A stretch of 64,000 nucleotides of DNA from Spiroplasma sabaudiense Ar-1343 (GTDB lineage: Bacteria; Bacillota_I; Bacilli_A; Mycoplasmatales; Mycoplasmataceae): positions 744,001 to 808,000 of the forward strand of contig NZ_CP006934.1 of assembly GCF_000565215.1 (NCBI RefSeq), read 5' to 3'. The translations under genes and the position numbers were made by a program. Shown piece after piece: positions 40,575-53,030 of this stretch (positions are counted from its first letter, which is position 1; every line of letters starts with the position of its first letter). The notes beneath the pieces are model-generated. The model did no database searches. It saw nothing but the letters and a program-made list of their open reading frames with translations, and was not told where the DNA came from.

Positions 40575-40699
40575 CGTAATATCCCCTTTTGTTCTACAAT
40601 ATTTATTTTATACTTATTTAAAAAGTTAAAAACATTTATTACTAAATAATTTTTTGTTTTTTTTATCACTTTTAGTTAATTTTATAGAATTTTTTCCAA

Positions 40700-41596
40700 T
40701 TAATATCTTTTGTTTTCTCCATTAATTTTTAATTCTTTTGCCAAAGCCTTTATACGATCAGTAAAACGACTAGTTTTAATAATATTAATATCCCTATTCG
40801 TCAAATTAGTAGTAACTTCACCATACAATTGGTTTAATGATTTCATATCAAAGTTCGATGAAAAAAAAGTTATTTTTTTATTTTCCATACGGTAATTTAA
40901 AAGGGTAAATAAAATTTCATCTCGGGAATACTGAGTGACAACTTCCCCACCAATATCATCGAGAAACAAATATTCTACATGCATTAATTTTCTTAATAAA
41001 TTGTCTTTTTTGAGTTCTTCGTTTGAGAAACTATCTTTTATAGTCTTAATTAAATTTGAAACCGCAACAAAGGCAACTTGATGATTTAAAAAAGCAAATT
41101 GATTGGCCGATAGTTGAAGCAAAAATGTTTTACCAACTCCAGGAGGTCCTGTCAAAAATACCCCCTTATCGGTTTTTTTATCAACAATCCCTTGAATTCA
41201 TTTAATAAATTTTTTTCTTGATTCATCAACAGAATTATCATTTTTTATTTTTTCAAAGTAGCTAAAAATAGTTTCACTATTGTCATCAATATTATAATCG
41301 CAGTAAATAAAATTTTTTTTAATTTGGTAATTTTTATTATCCATTAATCAATGTGCACAGTGCTTTGTTGCCCCATAAAACATTTTATGACTAAATTTTA
41401 AAAACGGTTGATATCCTTGATTTTTTTGCAAGCAATCTTTTAAAAACCCAGATTCGCATTCTTGATAGTCTAACAAAAAATCCTCTAAAAAGTCTTGATT
41501 TTTGGCAATTATGTCAATGGTGATATTTATGTCTTTCATAAATTTTTTTAAAGAATTATAACTATTGATTTTTTTAACAACTTCTTCTGTATTCAT
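40700..41596 (-). CDS. dnaI: Helicase loader DnaI (AAA+ ATPase)
   Basis: 298-aa protein that loads the replicative helicase. The N-terminal part (about 1-90) has a Cys/His set (CESGFLKDC near 48-56, then H70, and KHCAH near 78-82) like the zinc-binding domain of Bacillus DnaI. The C-terminal AAA+ domain has Walker A TGPPGVGKTF near residue 147, Walker B YLFLDDIGGE near 204 and sensor 1 ITFFSSNF near 242. TGA-Trp joins the two parts at residue 83. It starts 15 bases after the dnaB stop; dnaB-dnaI order as in Bacillus. Confidence 0.94.
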
Positions 41597-41611
41597 AATT
41601 TTTCCTTACTA

Positions 41612-42814
41612 TCAATTAAATTTTGCTTCATATCTTTCAGGATTTACTCCAGCTTCCCAGTCAATGGGAGTTTTAGCTTCAATGGTTTTATTTGAATTCA
41701 TACGTTTTTTTTGTTTATTTTTAACTGATTCCAAATAAGCTGTCTTTAAATACTTCATTAAATCGTTTGTTGATGATATTTGCAAATCTTGAATTGATTG
41801 AGCAATTTTAAAAATGTAATTTCCAACAATTTCACGGGAGTTTTTATAATAAGAAAACTCTAATAAACAATTAATAAATCCATTTTTAAAATTAAATTCT
41901 TGCTCTAAAACTTTGATAATATTTTTTTCATTATTTGTCAAATCTCTTTGATCTTTCAATAATTTTAAATAATCTAATGGTTCGATTAACTCCATTTCTT
42001 GACACTTTTGCTTCTCTTTTGATTTTGGATCATTTGCATCTGTTATTGGCAAATTTTGGTGTGTTACAAAATCAAATAATACTTTTGGCTCTAGGACTTT
42101 ATTTTCAAAATCATAACATTTCAAAATTGAGTCAAACAATTCTTCTGTACTTAGCTGGTATAAAACAGTGATGTTTTTTAATACTTTGACATAACTTGGA
42201 ATTTGAAGATTTATCTCGATTCCCTGTTCCAATAATTTTTTAATTAATAAATCTTTATTTATATTCTTGTAGAAAACATCGGTTTTTTTAGGTTTTAATT
42301 TCATTATTTCTGGTTTTAATTCTAAAATATTAATTGCATCTTCTTTAAAAACTTCTGAAAAATTAGCAAGTTCTTCTTCATATTCTCCAACAATAATTGA
42401 ATCATCACGGAACATATAACTAGTCATTTCAAAATCTTCTTTTCCGATTTTTTTTAATAAAGCTTTAGAAAAAATTTCATTATTAAAAAAATCCAAGGGC
42501 TCTAATGGGGCATAAACATTGAAAATTTTAATGGTTTTATCCTTTTTAACAAGAGTTTTTAACAAGCCCATCGCAGATAATTTTTCAAAGTCCTTCTCTA
42601 ATGTGACAATTCCAATTCCATTAATTTTACTTAGTCTTTTGATGTCAAAAGATCCGTTTTTAAACTCTTTTTGAAAACTATTTTCATTTACTAAACTTAA
42701 GAAAGTTGTAAACGCTGAGGGCCCTATTATTGGTAAATACAAATATTGTAAAATCTTAAAATCATAGGCGCTTGAAGTATTTTTTAGATTAATTTTATAA
42801 TTATAAAAATCCAT
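41612..42814 (-). CDS. dnaB: Replication initiation and membrane attachment protein DnaB
   Basis: 400-aa protein of the DnaB/DnaD family (Firmicute helicase co-loader, not the replicative helicase). The N-terminal winged-helix region contains FKILQYLYLPIIGPSAFTTFLSL near residue 18-40; the DnaD/DDBH2-type helical domain with a YYKNSREIVGNYIFKIAQ segment lies near residue 325. Ends in a basic tail (KNKQKKRMNSNKT). No TGA within most of the frame. Start ATG at 42814 follows AAAGGCGGG; an ATG 18 codons upstream is rejected for overlapping no ribosome site. Sequence identity is modest, but position before dnaI and after mutM-polA matches Bacillus. Confidence 0.87.
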   Translation of the reverse strand: MDFYNYKINLKNTSSAYDFKILQYLYLPIIGPSAFTTFLSLVNENSFQKEFKNGSFDIKRLSKINGIGIVTLEKDFEKLSAMGLLKTLVKKDKTIKIFNVYAPLEPLDFFNNEIFSKALLKKIGKEDFEMTSYMFRDDSIIVGEYEEELANFSEVFKEDAINILELKPEIMKLKPKKTDVFYKNINKDLLIKKLLEQGIEINLQIPSYVKVLKNITVLYQLSTEELFDSILKCYDFENKVLEPKVLFDFVTHQNLPITDANDPKSKEKQKCQEMELIEPLDYLKLLKDQRDLTNNEKNIIKVLEQEFNFKNGFINCLLEFSYYKNSREIVGNYIFKIAQSIQDLQISSTNDLMKYLKTAYLESVKNKQKKRMNSNKTIEAKTPIDWEAGVNPERYEAKFN

Positions 42815-42965
42815 AAACCAATACCCGCCTTTTAAATATTTTAAAATACAAAATAAATTTTGATACAAAATTTATTTTGTTTGAATAACTTGTAAATAAA
42901 AATCCCTGAATAGTCCATTTAAATCGGTCTTTAAAGAAGTTTTCCACTTCTAAACAACTATAAAA

Positions 42966-43796
42966 CTATAAAACTTGACATTGTGGGCAAAAATAAGTAC
43001 CCCTTCCGTTGACCTTTATTTTAGTAATTAAAGTCTGACATTCAAGACATGGTTTATTAACCCTGGTATGAACTTTTAAGAAATTTTGAAACTTACCATC
43101 TATCCCGTGAGCAGATTGGTAGCTATCAATGGTTGTCCCACCCATTTCAACCGATTTAGCTAATATATCTCGGGAACTATCGATGATGTTTTCAAAATCT
43201 ATTTGACTGATATCAGCCCCTAATTTTAGGGGGTGAATTTTTGCAGCAAATAAAATTTCGTCATCATAAATATTTCCAATTCCTGAAATTATTGTTTGGT
43301 CAAGAAGAATTGTTTTTATATGCTTGCTTGATTTATTAATTCTTTTTGCTAAATAGTTTGGGGTTACCAATTCACTAAATGGTTCTGGACCTAATGTAAC
43401 TAGAGGTTTTTGCTCACGAAAGTTATCAATATCTTGTCAGTGCAATGTACCAAATTTTCTTGTATCATAATAAGCCAACTGCATTCCATCATCAAAAATA
43501 AAATAGGCTTCTTGATGTTTAATGTTAGTTTGTGCTCCCTCAGGCTCAAAAAACCACTTGCCTTCCATTCTTAAGTGACTTATTAAAACTTTATTTTGGA
43601 AGACAAAAATTATATGTTTGGCAATTCTTTCGATAGCCAAAATTTTTTGACCAGTAATTTCTGACTCAAATTGCTGGGTATCTGTTGGCTGCTTTAATAA
43701 GTTTGGGTAAACAATTTTAGCTTTTGTAATCTTTTTATTTAAGACTAACTTTCTAAGTGTTCTAACAACCGTTTCAACTTCTGGTAGTTCTGGCAT
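42966..43796 (-). CDS. mutM: Formamidopyrimidine-DNA glycosylase
   Basis: 276-aa base-excision repair enzyme removing 8-oxoguanine and related lesions. Pro1-Glu2 catalytic N-terminus in PELPEVETVVRTL; HLRMEGKWFF near residue 73; helix-2-turn-helix ISGIGNIYDDEILFAAKIHP near 165-185; zinc finger C-x2-C ... C-x2-C (CLECQ and CPQCQ) at 245-275 with the conserved Arg before it (VNGRGTYFC). TGA-Trp at residue 120. It lies 10 bases after polA, the polA-mutM pair of Bacillus. Confidence 0.97.
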
Positions 43797-43806
43797 AATT
43801 TTCCTC

Positions 43807-46515
43807 CTATTTTAATTCAAATCAGTTTTTTCCCTTACTAGAGCTAACCTCCAGATTTACTTTTACTGAATCATTAATATCCATTATTTCTATCAATTTT
43901 TGTAAGGCATTTTTCATTTCAAATTCAATGATTTTAACCACTTCTTGTTCTTCGTTTAATTCAACTGAAAAAATAATTTCATCATGAATTTGGGCGACCA
44001 TTTTGCTTGAAAATTGTAGTTCTTGAAGACGTTCGTTAATGCTTATCATAGCCACTTTTAAAATATCCGCCGCAGTGCCTTGAATTGGAGTATTTAAGGC
44101 TATTCGTTCTCCAAATTGTCGGACCTGGTAGTTTGAGCTGGATAACTCGTAAATATAGCGTCTGCGCTTAGATAAGGTCGTCACATAACCCGAATTTTTG
44201 ACGTCACTGATTAATTTTTGTTTATAAGGTAATATATCTGAAAACGAGTCAAAATAAGCCTTAATTAAATTTTTGGCGTCAATGATTGAGATATTTAAAT
44301 CATTTGCTAATCCAAAATCACTTAAGCCATAAATTATTCCAAAATTAAAGATTTTAGCAGTTCGACGCATTTCTGCACTAATCTCCCCCTCATTGGTTAG
44401 CTTAAATAACAGTTTAGCAGCTTCGCTATGGACATCACGATTTTCATTAAATATTTTAATTAAATTTTTTTCTGGAGCTAATTGTGCTAAAACTCTTAGT
44501 TCAATTTGAGAATAATCAAAACTATAAAAAACGCTTTTAGGACTGCTGATGAAAATTTTACGAACTTCTTTTTGGTCATCATCTCGAATCGAAATATTTT
44601 GTAAATTAGGTTCAATAGAACTAAGACGACCTGTCGCGGTTAATGTCTGATTATAAATTGTATGAACCTTGCCATCTTCAAAAATGTATTTTTCAAAACC
44701 CTTTAAATAGGTTGAATATAGCTTGCTAAATTTTCGGTGATCTAAAATTTTTTCTATGACAACATGGTGGGATACTAACTTTTGCAGAGTTTCTCTATCA
44801 GTACTTCCCTTATTTAAGTCTGGTAGTTGTAGGCGATCAAATAATAACTCCTTAATTTGCTTTGGTGAATTTATATTAAAGTCACTTTCAATGTGCTCTC
44901 CAAGTAAACTTCTAATTTCGCTTTCTAAAATATTGATTTTTTCTTGAATTTTTAAAGTTTGTTTTTTTAGTTCTAATTTATCCACTATTACTCCAGCTTT
45001 TTCAATTTCAAAAAGTAATTTGGCAAATTTTAAATCAATTTCGTTGTAAAGTTCTAAGAGGTGTTCTTCTTCCAAAAACTTAAAAGCCTTTGGTTTAGTT
45101 TGGTATAAATAACTTGATTTTTTAGCTAAATATTCGTTTTTAATATTATCAGCAATTGCAGAACTTTTCTTAGCACCTTTACCAAATATTTCCTCTGATT
45201 CAGGAATTTCCAAATCAGAATTTAAAGCCCTAATGTAATTTGAAAATGTCGACTTTAAGGAGTTATCTTTGATATAACCAACTAGCATCATATCAAAATC
45301 TATTGCAGCTAAATTAACTTGATAACCAAAGCGATTTAATGTCGATACCGCAGCTTTTAAATCATAAAAAGATTTTTTTAAATTATTTGAAAGTAACAGT
45401 TCTTGGAAATCTTCGTCAATTCAGCTATCTTGCCAATTAAATAAATCTTGGTTTTGGCTATTTTGAAGCTCTAAAATGAAATTACCTTTTTCATTAGAAA
45501 TTGCAATACCAACTAATTCTGCCTTGTGGTAGTTTGAATCCAACAATTCAATTATTATCGCACTATTATCTGCATTATATTGTTTGTCTCATTTCTTAAG
45601 AATTTGATAGTTAATTTTTTCTTCTAAGTTGATATTGTCAGTGCGTGCAGTTAGTCTTTTAATTAAAGTGAACATTTCATATTTGTTTAAAAACTCAATT
45701 ATGTTATCCAAATTTAGATTGATTCGTTTAATGTCAAATTGAGGAATTTCTACATCAGTTTTTATAGTTGCTATTTCCTTTGATAAAAACGCTATTTCTT
45801 TAGACTCGATTAATTTTTTTTGCGTGGCACCTTTGATTTCATCAATATTTTCATAGATTCCCTCAAGAGAGTGAAATTTTTGCAATAACGTTGTTGCTCC
45901 CTTTTCGCCAATCCCCGCAACTCCTTTAATGTTATCGCTGGGATCTCCCATAATTCCTTTTAAGTCTGGAACTTGTCCTGGAGTAACAGATCATTTTTCC
46001 ATTAGCTCGTTTTCACCAAAAACCAGCAAATCACTTACGCCGGTTTTTGGTATTAAAATTTTGGTATTGTGATTAATTAATTGAAACATATCCTTATCGC
46101 TTGTTAATATTTCAATTTCAAAATCTGCTGCTTTTGATAAATCTGAAGATATTGTACCTATAATATCATCTGCTTCAATGTTTTCAATCTCATAGTAGGA
46201 AATATTTGCGTTTGTTAAAAACTCTCTTACGATTGGAAATTGCTGCACTAATTCATCTGGGGTTTTGCTTCGACCCGCTTTATAGTCTGGCATTTTCTCA
46301 TGACGAAAAGTTTTTTTACCCATATCAAAAGCAACAACAACATCAAAATAGTCATTTTGATTTAATAAACTTGTTAGCATATTAATGAATGAATAAACTG
46401 CATTTGTAGGAATCCCTGATTTAGTTTTTAATATATTTCCTGTATAAGCTGAGGCAAAATATGCTCTGAAAATAAGTGAATTTCCATCCACTAAAAGTAC
46501 TTTTTTATTTTTCAT
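43807..46515 (-). CDS. polA: DNA polymerase I
   Basis: 902-aa polymerase for gap filling and primer removal. The 5' nuclease domain (about 1-300) has LLVDGNSLIFRAYFA at the N-terminus, the acidic IENIEADDIIGTI near residue 112, and GDPSDNIKGVAGIGEKGA near 188. The middle domain (about 310-480) is related to 3'-5' exonuclease but lacks the D-x-E at its expected start, so proofreading is unlikely. The polymerase part has motif A FDYSQIELRVLAQL near 665, motif B with RRTAKIFNFGIIYG near 720 and motif C QIHDEIIFSVE near 860. TGA-Trp at several sites; the last is five codons before TAG. Gap to mutM 10 bases. Confidence 0.96.
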
Positions 46516-46585
46516 ATTTATCTTCCGTTCCTTTTAAGTTTAACAAAAAATAGTCTTAATCTAAAATGTTTTAAATTGAATAATT

Positions 46586-49500
46586 TTAATAAACCTTCAA
46601 AATTTTATTTAGAATTCCTGTAATTTTATTGTTGTAAGCTTGTGTTTTGATTTCACCAACCATTATTTGGCCAACTTCAAGTGGTGATGTCAAACTTTTT
46701 ACAGTTGATGCAAAAACAGTTAAATCAAATTTGCCGGTTTCGTCACTGATTTCTAAAAATAACATTTCATTACCATTTTTGTCTTGATGGGAGCGAATTG
46801 ATTCCACAATAAATAAAACTGGACTTTTTAAATCAGGTTTATTTACTTGATTAATAGGCTTTAAAAGATCTTTGTTATTAATTTTTTCTTTAATTACTGT
46901 AAGAGGATGGTTTGATAAATAAAATCCCAAAACTTCAATTTCATCAAATCCTCTTTGAATTGGATTATCAGGTAAGAATTCCAATTTCGGATAAGTAAAA
47001 GGGCTGATTTCTTTAACGTCTTGGTTTAAATCTCCAAAAAGCAATAACTTTTCTTTGTTGGCCAGAATTGTTTCGCGATTAATTCCAAAACAATCCAAAG
47101 CACCACTCTTAGCTAAGTTAGAAAAAACCTGATTGTTTAAACCATTTTTAAAGGCTTTTGCTACAAAAATAAATAAGTCACTATAAATTTTTGGATTATT
47201 ATTTTTAAGTTCTTGAAGGCCCTTAGTAAATTCCATACCAATTTTGTTAATCAAAATTAAAGGTAAATGAATTCCCAATTCATTTCCAAAATAATTACTT
47301 CGTGGGTTTTTGATTGTTGGGCTTATAATTTTAATACCCATTAATTTAGACTCTTCAATATAGCGGTTTGTCTTGTATTCATTACCAATTGCTGAACTCA
47401 ACAATTCACAATAAAATTCTGAGGGAAAGTGTTGTTTTAAATATGCCAATCAATAACCAATTAATGAGTAGGCAATTGCATGAGATTTATTGAATCCATA
47501 ACTTGCAAATTTCAAAATTCAACTTCAAATTTCTTGTGCCTCTTTTTGAGAATAGCCATTTTTAACAGCGCCTTGTAAAAAAATTTCATGCTCTTGAGTC
47601 ATTAAATCAAAATCTTTTTTTCCCATTGCTCTTCTGACAATATCTGATTGTGCCAAAGACAGCTTAGCAACCTTCTGTAAAATTTGAATTACCTGTTCTT
47701 GATAAATAATTATTCCATAAGTTGGATCTAAAATTTCTGCTAATTCATGATTAATAAGTTCATATGAAGTTTTTTTTGACTTTCTTTCAATGTATAAGGG
47801 AATGTTTTCTTGCGGACCTGGACGAAATAAAGCAGATGCAACTGCGATATCCTCAATTGATGCAACCTTCATTTTTTGAATCACATTTGTCATTCCTGGA
47901 GACTCTAATTGAAAAATCCCAGTGGTTTCCCCCTTTTGCAAACTTGCAAAAGTATCAAAATCAGATAAAGGAATTTTTTGTAGATTTATTTTAATTTTAC
48001 GAGATTCTTCAATATGCTGAATAATATTTTTTAAAGTTGTTAAGTTGCGAAGTCCTAATAAATCGATTTTAATTAATCCCAATTCCTCTAAGTAATTCAT
48101 TGAATATTGAGTTTGATTTATCCCGTTATAACCAACTTTCAATGGTACTACTTCACGTAAGTCAACATCACAAAAAACTAATCCTGCTGCATGGGTACCT
48201 GTTTGACGTGGAAGCCCAATAATTTTTTTAGCAACTTGATAAATTTGAGGGTTCTGATTAATAAAATTTTCTAAGGCTGGAAAATTTTTAACTGCACCAT
48301 CTAAATCCCGCAGATACTCATTACCAATTGGCTTAGTTATTTTATTTAAATCCTCTGCATCAATTCCAAATACACGTCCACAATCTCTAATAGAATTCTT
48401 GGTTCCTATTGTTTGAAAGGTTGTAATTGTGGCAACGTTGTAGCGACCATATTTTTCAAAAATATATTCGATTACTTCTTCACGACGATCATCTTGAAAG
48501 TCAATATCAATATCTGGTAAATTTATTCTTTCTGAATTCAAAAATCTTTCAAAAATTAAATTATATTCTAATGGGTCAACGGTTGTGATTTTTAACAAAA
48601 ACGCCACCAAAGATCCCACTGCACTTCCTCTTCCAGGGCCCACAAAAATTTCTAATTCTTTAGCTTTTTTAACAAAATCGTAAACAACTAAAAAATAGTC
48701 AGCAAAACCCATTGAAGTGATTGTTTCTAACTCTTGTTCTAAACGATCAATGTAAATTTTTGGAATGCCTGACATTTTTTTTGCATTTTTAAAATAACCG
48801 TTCAAACTTTGCTCACAAATCAATCTTAAAAAATTATTTGAAGGAATATTTTTTGAGTTTGGATATTTCATTAAATGATTTTTTTTATTTTCAAACATAT
48901 TAAAATTGCACATACTTGCAATTTTGACAATATTATCTTTATGGGTTTTTAAATCTATTATTTCAGCAATTTGATCATTTGAATAAAAATAATTTAAATC
49001 ATCCACTAAACTTTGGTCTTTTAAAAGTTCATTATTTTTAATTGCTTGCAAAACTTTAAAAGCAAAAAAATCAGCTTTTTCAAAATATTTTACATCTTGA
49101 GCAAAAACTTGTCTTGCCTGAAATTCTACAGGAATTTTAAGAGCGTGGCGATCTATTCCAAAAAAAAGATTTTCAGCCAGCAATTGATTTTGAATACGTT
49201 GGGCGATCTGTTCGTTAAAATTATTAAAAAAAGAAATAATTCCTACGAGGTTTTTATCCAGCAAGCTAATTATCGTCTCAATAATTATTTCATTTGTTTG
49301 TTTTAACTCCTGACACATTATTAATGAACTTAATTTGCAAATTATTTGATAACCTAAAAGGTTTTTGGCAAATAGCGTTAAGCGGAAATCAAGATCATAT
49401 TTTTTAAAATCAATTGTTAATCCAATAATCGGTTTTATATTTTTTTGTAAGGCTGCTTTAACAAAGTCAGCGGCACCATACATGGTTTCTATATCAGAAT

Positions 49501-49612
49501 AAAATGCGAAATCAAATTCTTGTAAACTTGCAAAATTAATATAATCTTCAATGGTTATTAGTGAGTCTTGAAAATTAAAGCAACTGCGAACATTTATTTG
49601 TGGCGAGAACAT
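46586..49612 (-). CDS. dnaE: DNA polymerase III alpha subunit DnaE
   Basis: 1008-aa C-family replicative polymerase, shorter than the usual 1,100-1,160. The N-terminal PHP domain keeps the fold (FDFAFYSDIETMYGAADFVKAA, KPIIGL) but the metal-binding His and Asp residues expected in V-H-x-H-S and T-D-H-G are missing. The palm has GPGRGSAVGSLVAF near residue 325 and the catalytic DIDIDFQDDRREEV near 368; fingers include QTGTHAAGLVF near 478 and FQLESPGM near 565. A C-terminal OB fold (about 915-1000) remains. TGA-Trp near residue 696. Works with PolC in Firmicutes; PolC is not in this window. Confidence 0.95.
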
Positions 49613-49631
49613 TTAATACCCCCTTTGTGAA

Positions 49632-49961
49632 TTAAATTAAAATAAAAAACAGCAACATAGCAATAATAAGGATGGCAATAATAATATAAATAACGATTCT
49701 AAAAATTAAAGGGCCCTTGGTACTAACCTTTTTTCTATTTATCTCTGAACTGTTTAATTCAATAAAATTTTTAGGTTTTTTTTCTTTTTTTTGAATTGTT
49801 GTAATGGTTAGTTCATCATCGCGATATTCTTTTGTATGTAATGTGTCTGTTGGTTGTTCTTGGTCAGAGTTTCTTACCAATGATCCTTGAAAAACTCCGT
49901 ATTTCCCTTTTTGAATTCCCTTGGGAGTTTTATCTTTACTCTGTTTCTTTTCCTTTTTCAA
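49632..49961 (-). CDS. Hypothetical small membrane protein
   Basis: 109 aa if TTG at 49961 is the start (MKKEKKQSKDKTPKG), preceded by AAGGGACGG. The first 80 residues are charged and cytoplasmic; the end is one strongly hydrophobic helix (about 85-109: IFRIVIYIIIAILIIAMLLF). No family recognised. Its start overlaps the end of thiI by 26 bases and its stop is 19 bases before dnaE, so it is expressed within the ezrA-thiI-dnaE-polA operon. Could be a tail-anchored protein. Confidence 0.65.
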   Translation of the reverse strand: MKKEKKQSKDKTPKGIQKGKYGVFQGSLVRNSDQEQPTDTLHTKEYRDDELTITTIQKKEKKPKNFIELNSSEINRKKVSTKGPLIFRIVIYIIIAILIIAMLLFFILI

Positions 49962-51138
49962 TAATTTGACCGTCCCTTACAATATAATGTGTTATTAAAT
50001 TTTTTAAAGTATGTTGAACCAATTCTTCTCAAATAATTTGTTCTTCTTGTTCTTGAGCACGATGAATTCTTGGCTTTGTTACCGGGTTTTTGGGTACATA
50101 CATACTACAGACATCATCAAATGGTAAAATTGACACTTCATAGGTATTAATTTTTTTTGATACTTCAATAATTTCTTCTTTATCAAAAGTAATTACAGGT
50201 CGAATAATTGGCAATTGTGAAACTGAATTAATTACATTAATACTTTCGATTGTTTGACTTGCGACTTGACCTAAAGATTCTCCGGTAATTATTGCCTTCG
50301 CTTTTATTTCGTGGCTTAGTAAGTTAGCGATTCTTATAAACATTCTTCTCATTAAAGTAATGCGATAAGATTCGTCTTTGATGTGCATAAGTTCTTGCAA
50401 GAGCAAGCCAAAGTCACAAACATAAAGCGAAAAAGTATTTTGATTGAATCTAGCAATTTTTTTAACAAGGCTAAAAACTTTTTCCAATGCTTCTGGTGTT
50501 GTATGTGGGGGGGTCATAAAATGCAAGAAGTCCACTTGCATACCTCGCTTCATTGTTAAAAAGGAAGCTACTGGAGAATCAATCCCTCCACTCAAAAGAC
50601 TCAAACCTTTACCACTCACCCCAACTGGCAATCCTTTTAGCGCAGCTATTCTCGAGGTAAAAATTTGGGTTGATTCTTTTTTAACAATAATTTCGATTTT
50701 TGTTAACGGTTGGTGGACATCAACTTTGAGGTGCTCTGTATTTTGTAAAATTTTTTTCGCAACTGTTTGTTTTATTTCCTGAGAGCTAAAAGGAAAGGTC
50801 TTGTCCTTTCTTTCCACTTCTAGTTTAAATGTTCCAGAGGGGGAGTCTTGAGCAATTCTAAGGGCTAGATTTGCAATGGCATCCAAGTCATTTTCAACTT
50901 CTTCAACAACTGATAATGAATATATTCCAAAAACATCTTGCAAATTTTCCAAGACTATGTTTAGAAGCAAATCATCTGTTATATCAATCTTTAAACTATT
51001 GTGACTTTTTATAAAAATAATTTTTTCTTTGAAAGGTTTTAATTTAAATTTAATATTTTGAATTAACTTAGAAATAAAAAAATTACGATTGTTACCTTTG
51101 AGAGTTAATTCTCCGTATCTAACTTGTATGTGCTTCAT
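49936..51138 (-). CDS. thiI: tRNA 4-thiouridine synthase ThiI
   Basis: 400-aa enzyme that adenylates U8 of tRNA for thiolation. N-terminal ferredoxin-like and THUMP domains (about 1-165, with QVRYGELTLKGNNR at the start) precede the pyrophosphatase loop LSGGIDSPVASF near 182-193; later motifs are ITGESLGQVASQT near 287 and PFDDVCSMYVPKNP near 345. No rhodanese domain, as in most Firmicutes. The frame continues through TGA-Trp at 50029 for 31 further residues. In Bacillus thiI lies next to ezrA and nifZ; here an EzrA-like gene is upstream with an 11-base gap, but no cysteine desulfurase is present. Confidence 0.95.
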
Positions 51139-51149
51139 ATTTTCTCTTT

Positions 51150-52904
51150 CTAGCGTTTAGAACTTTTTTGTTTAAAGTGACTAATTTGTTTGACTGAATA
51201 ACCAATTAGTTGATCTAAATGACGGTTATGATAATATTGTTCAGCTGTAGCGATTACATTTTCAGCATTGGGGACAGTATCAACAAATCTTTCCATATAC
51301 AAAATTATTTCCTGAGAAATAAAATCAAGAAAAATTGTATCATTTATTTGTCTTGAAAGTTTTCAAACTCGTTTTGAAAGTTCTTCAATTCTTTCAGTTA
51401 TATAATTTTTTTCCTCTTCACTATCAAATGGAGCTATTTTGCTTTGGTTAAATTGGTTAATTGCTTGGTTGAGTTCAGAAATTTGTGTTCAGTATTTTTT
51501 TAATTCAACAACACTGCGATGCTGGTTAATTTTAACTTCACACTGACTTAAGATTGACTGAACAAAAACCACATCATTAATTAGGTAGTCCATACTTGAA
51601 GTTTTTCCCTCAATTTCACTAGCGGCCTTTTCAAAACTTTCAACATTGACAACAGCTCTTTGGATAACTTCTTTGCATTTTTCTTTTAAAGATCTCAAAT
51701 CAATACTGGTGATACTGTCGCTAGTATCAATTGCTGCAAAAATTTTGTAGGCTAATTCTTTTGTTTTTGAAAATTCATAGCGGCTCTTTTCAAAATTTTT
51801 TCATTCCTGAGTTGGAGCTTTATTTAAGGCCTTAATTGAGCGGTGTGCTTTTTCAATATTGTTGCAAGCAACATCAATTTCTTTAATAAATTGGCGCATT
51901 TTTTCGTCATTGCGTTCAAAAAATAATCTTAAATTATCATCGTATTCTACTTCGTTTGTAAATTGCTTAATTAAATCAAAAATTTCAGCTAAAAGTTTAT
52001 TTGCTTTTTTATATTGCAGGCGCTTTAATTGATTGTTGATTTTTATTCTTAAGGTGTCCACATTCATTTCTAAAATAGCATAGCTTTCAGCATTTTTGCT
52101 AATTTTTTCATTAGCTTGGCCAAAAGTTACGTATTTATTTTTGAGTTCAATTAATTTTGTGGGAACAATCGTTAAAATTGTTGAAATTATCGTTGGAATA
52201 TTATCTAATAGTTCGATTAAAAAAATTAAACTATTGTCAATTTTATATAGTACATCTCAGCTTGATTTGTAATTTCCTTCCTCAAGTTCAATGTAAAATT
52301 CCTCAAAAAAACCTTCAATTTTTTGAATTGTCTCTGTTAATTTTTTTTCATCAATTTCAATTTTTCCAAAGGTCAAAATTGTTGCTTCCTCTTTTAACTC
52401 CTGAAAAACTTCTCGCACTAAAATTGAGTTATCTCTTTGAATTAACTCGATTTCAGTTGCTGCTGTTATTTCGTCAATAATATCTTGAACTTTATTGGAA
52501 ATTTCTTTTAAAGTTAGGTATATGTTGTTAATTTTATTATAGTTTGATAAAAGTGGTCGAGTTGCTTTTCGGTTATTTATAATTTCTCCTAAACTGGCAA
52601 AAGTTTTCTTTAATTCCTTTTCAAATAGCAGTTCATACTTCGTTCTTCAGACCATTAATTCTTGCTCATATAATTTATTAACCTTATTAATATTAGCAAT
52701 TCTTTGGAGTAGTACCTTTAAGGGTGTGCGTTTTAACTGATCAATTAAATCAATGCATTGAGCAATTTTGGCAATTATTTTACGGTAAATATATAAAATA
52801 ACAATCAATGTGACAAATATCACAAAACAAGCAAAAAAAATACCAATACCAATAAAATTAGTTGGTTTTTGAATTCAATCAATTTCATATTCTATATTTC
52901 CCAT
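51150..52904 (-). CDS. ezrA: EzrA-like septation ring regulator
   Basis: 584-aa protein with one N-terminal membrane helix (about residues 17-40: FIGIGIFFACFVIFVTLIVI), then basic YRKIIAKI and a long helical, coiled-coil-rich cytoplasmic domain. That topology and the length (EzrA about 560 aa) match EzrA, the FtsZ-ring modulator; direct sequence similarity is weak. The adjacent thiI gene supports the call because ezrA and thiI are neighbours in Bacillus. TGA-Trp at six or more sites. Start ATG at 52904. If the assignment is right it would act at the inner face of the membrane on FtsZ. Confidence 0.78.
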
Positions 52905-52924
52905 TTTCTGCCCTCTTATAAATT

Positions 52925-52933
52925 ATTATAGCA
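52925..52933 (-). promoter_or_regulatory. Extended -10 promoter of ezrA
   Basis: On the minus strand TGCTATAAT matches TGnTATAAT and lies about 20 bases before the ezrA start, allowing a very short leader. Confidence 0.55.
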
Positions 52934-53030
52934 TAATAAAAATGACTATTATTTTAGTATTAATTGCAATTTTGAAGATATTCTCATTTTCAAAATACGG
53001 CTAAAATTTATGCTGTTTGGTAATTTAAAC

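Noticed and set aside
40700-42814. Replication origin near dnaB and dnaI
   Set aside because: No dnaA gene or cluster of DnaA boxes was seen; these loader genes are often away from the origin.
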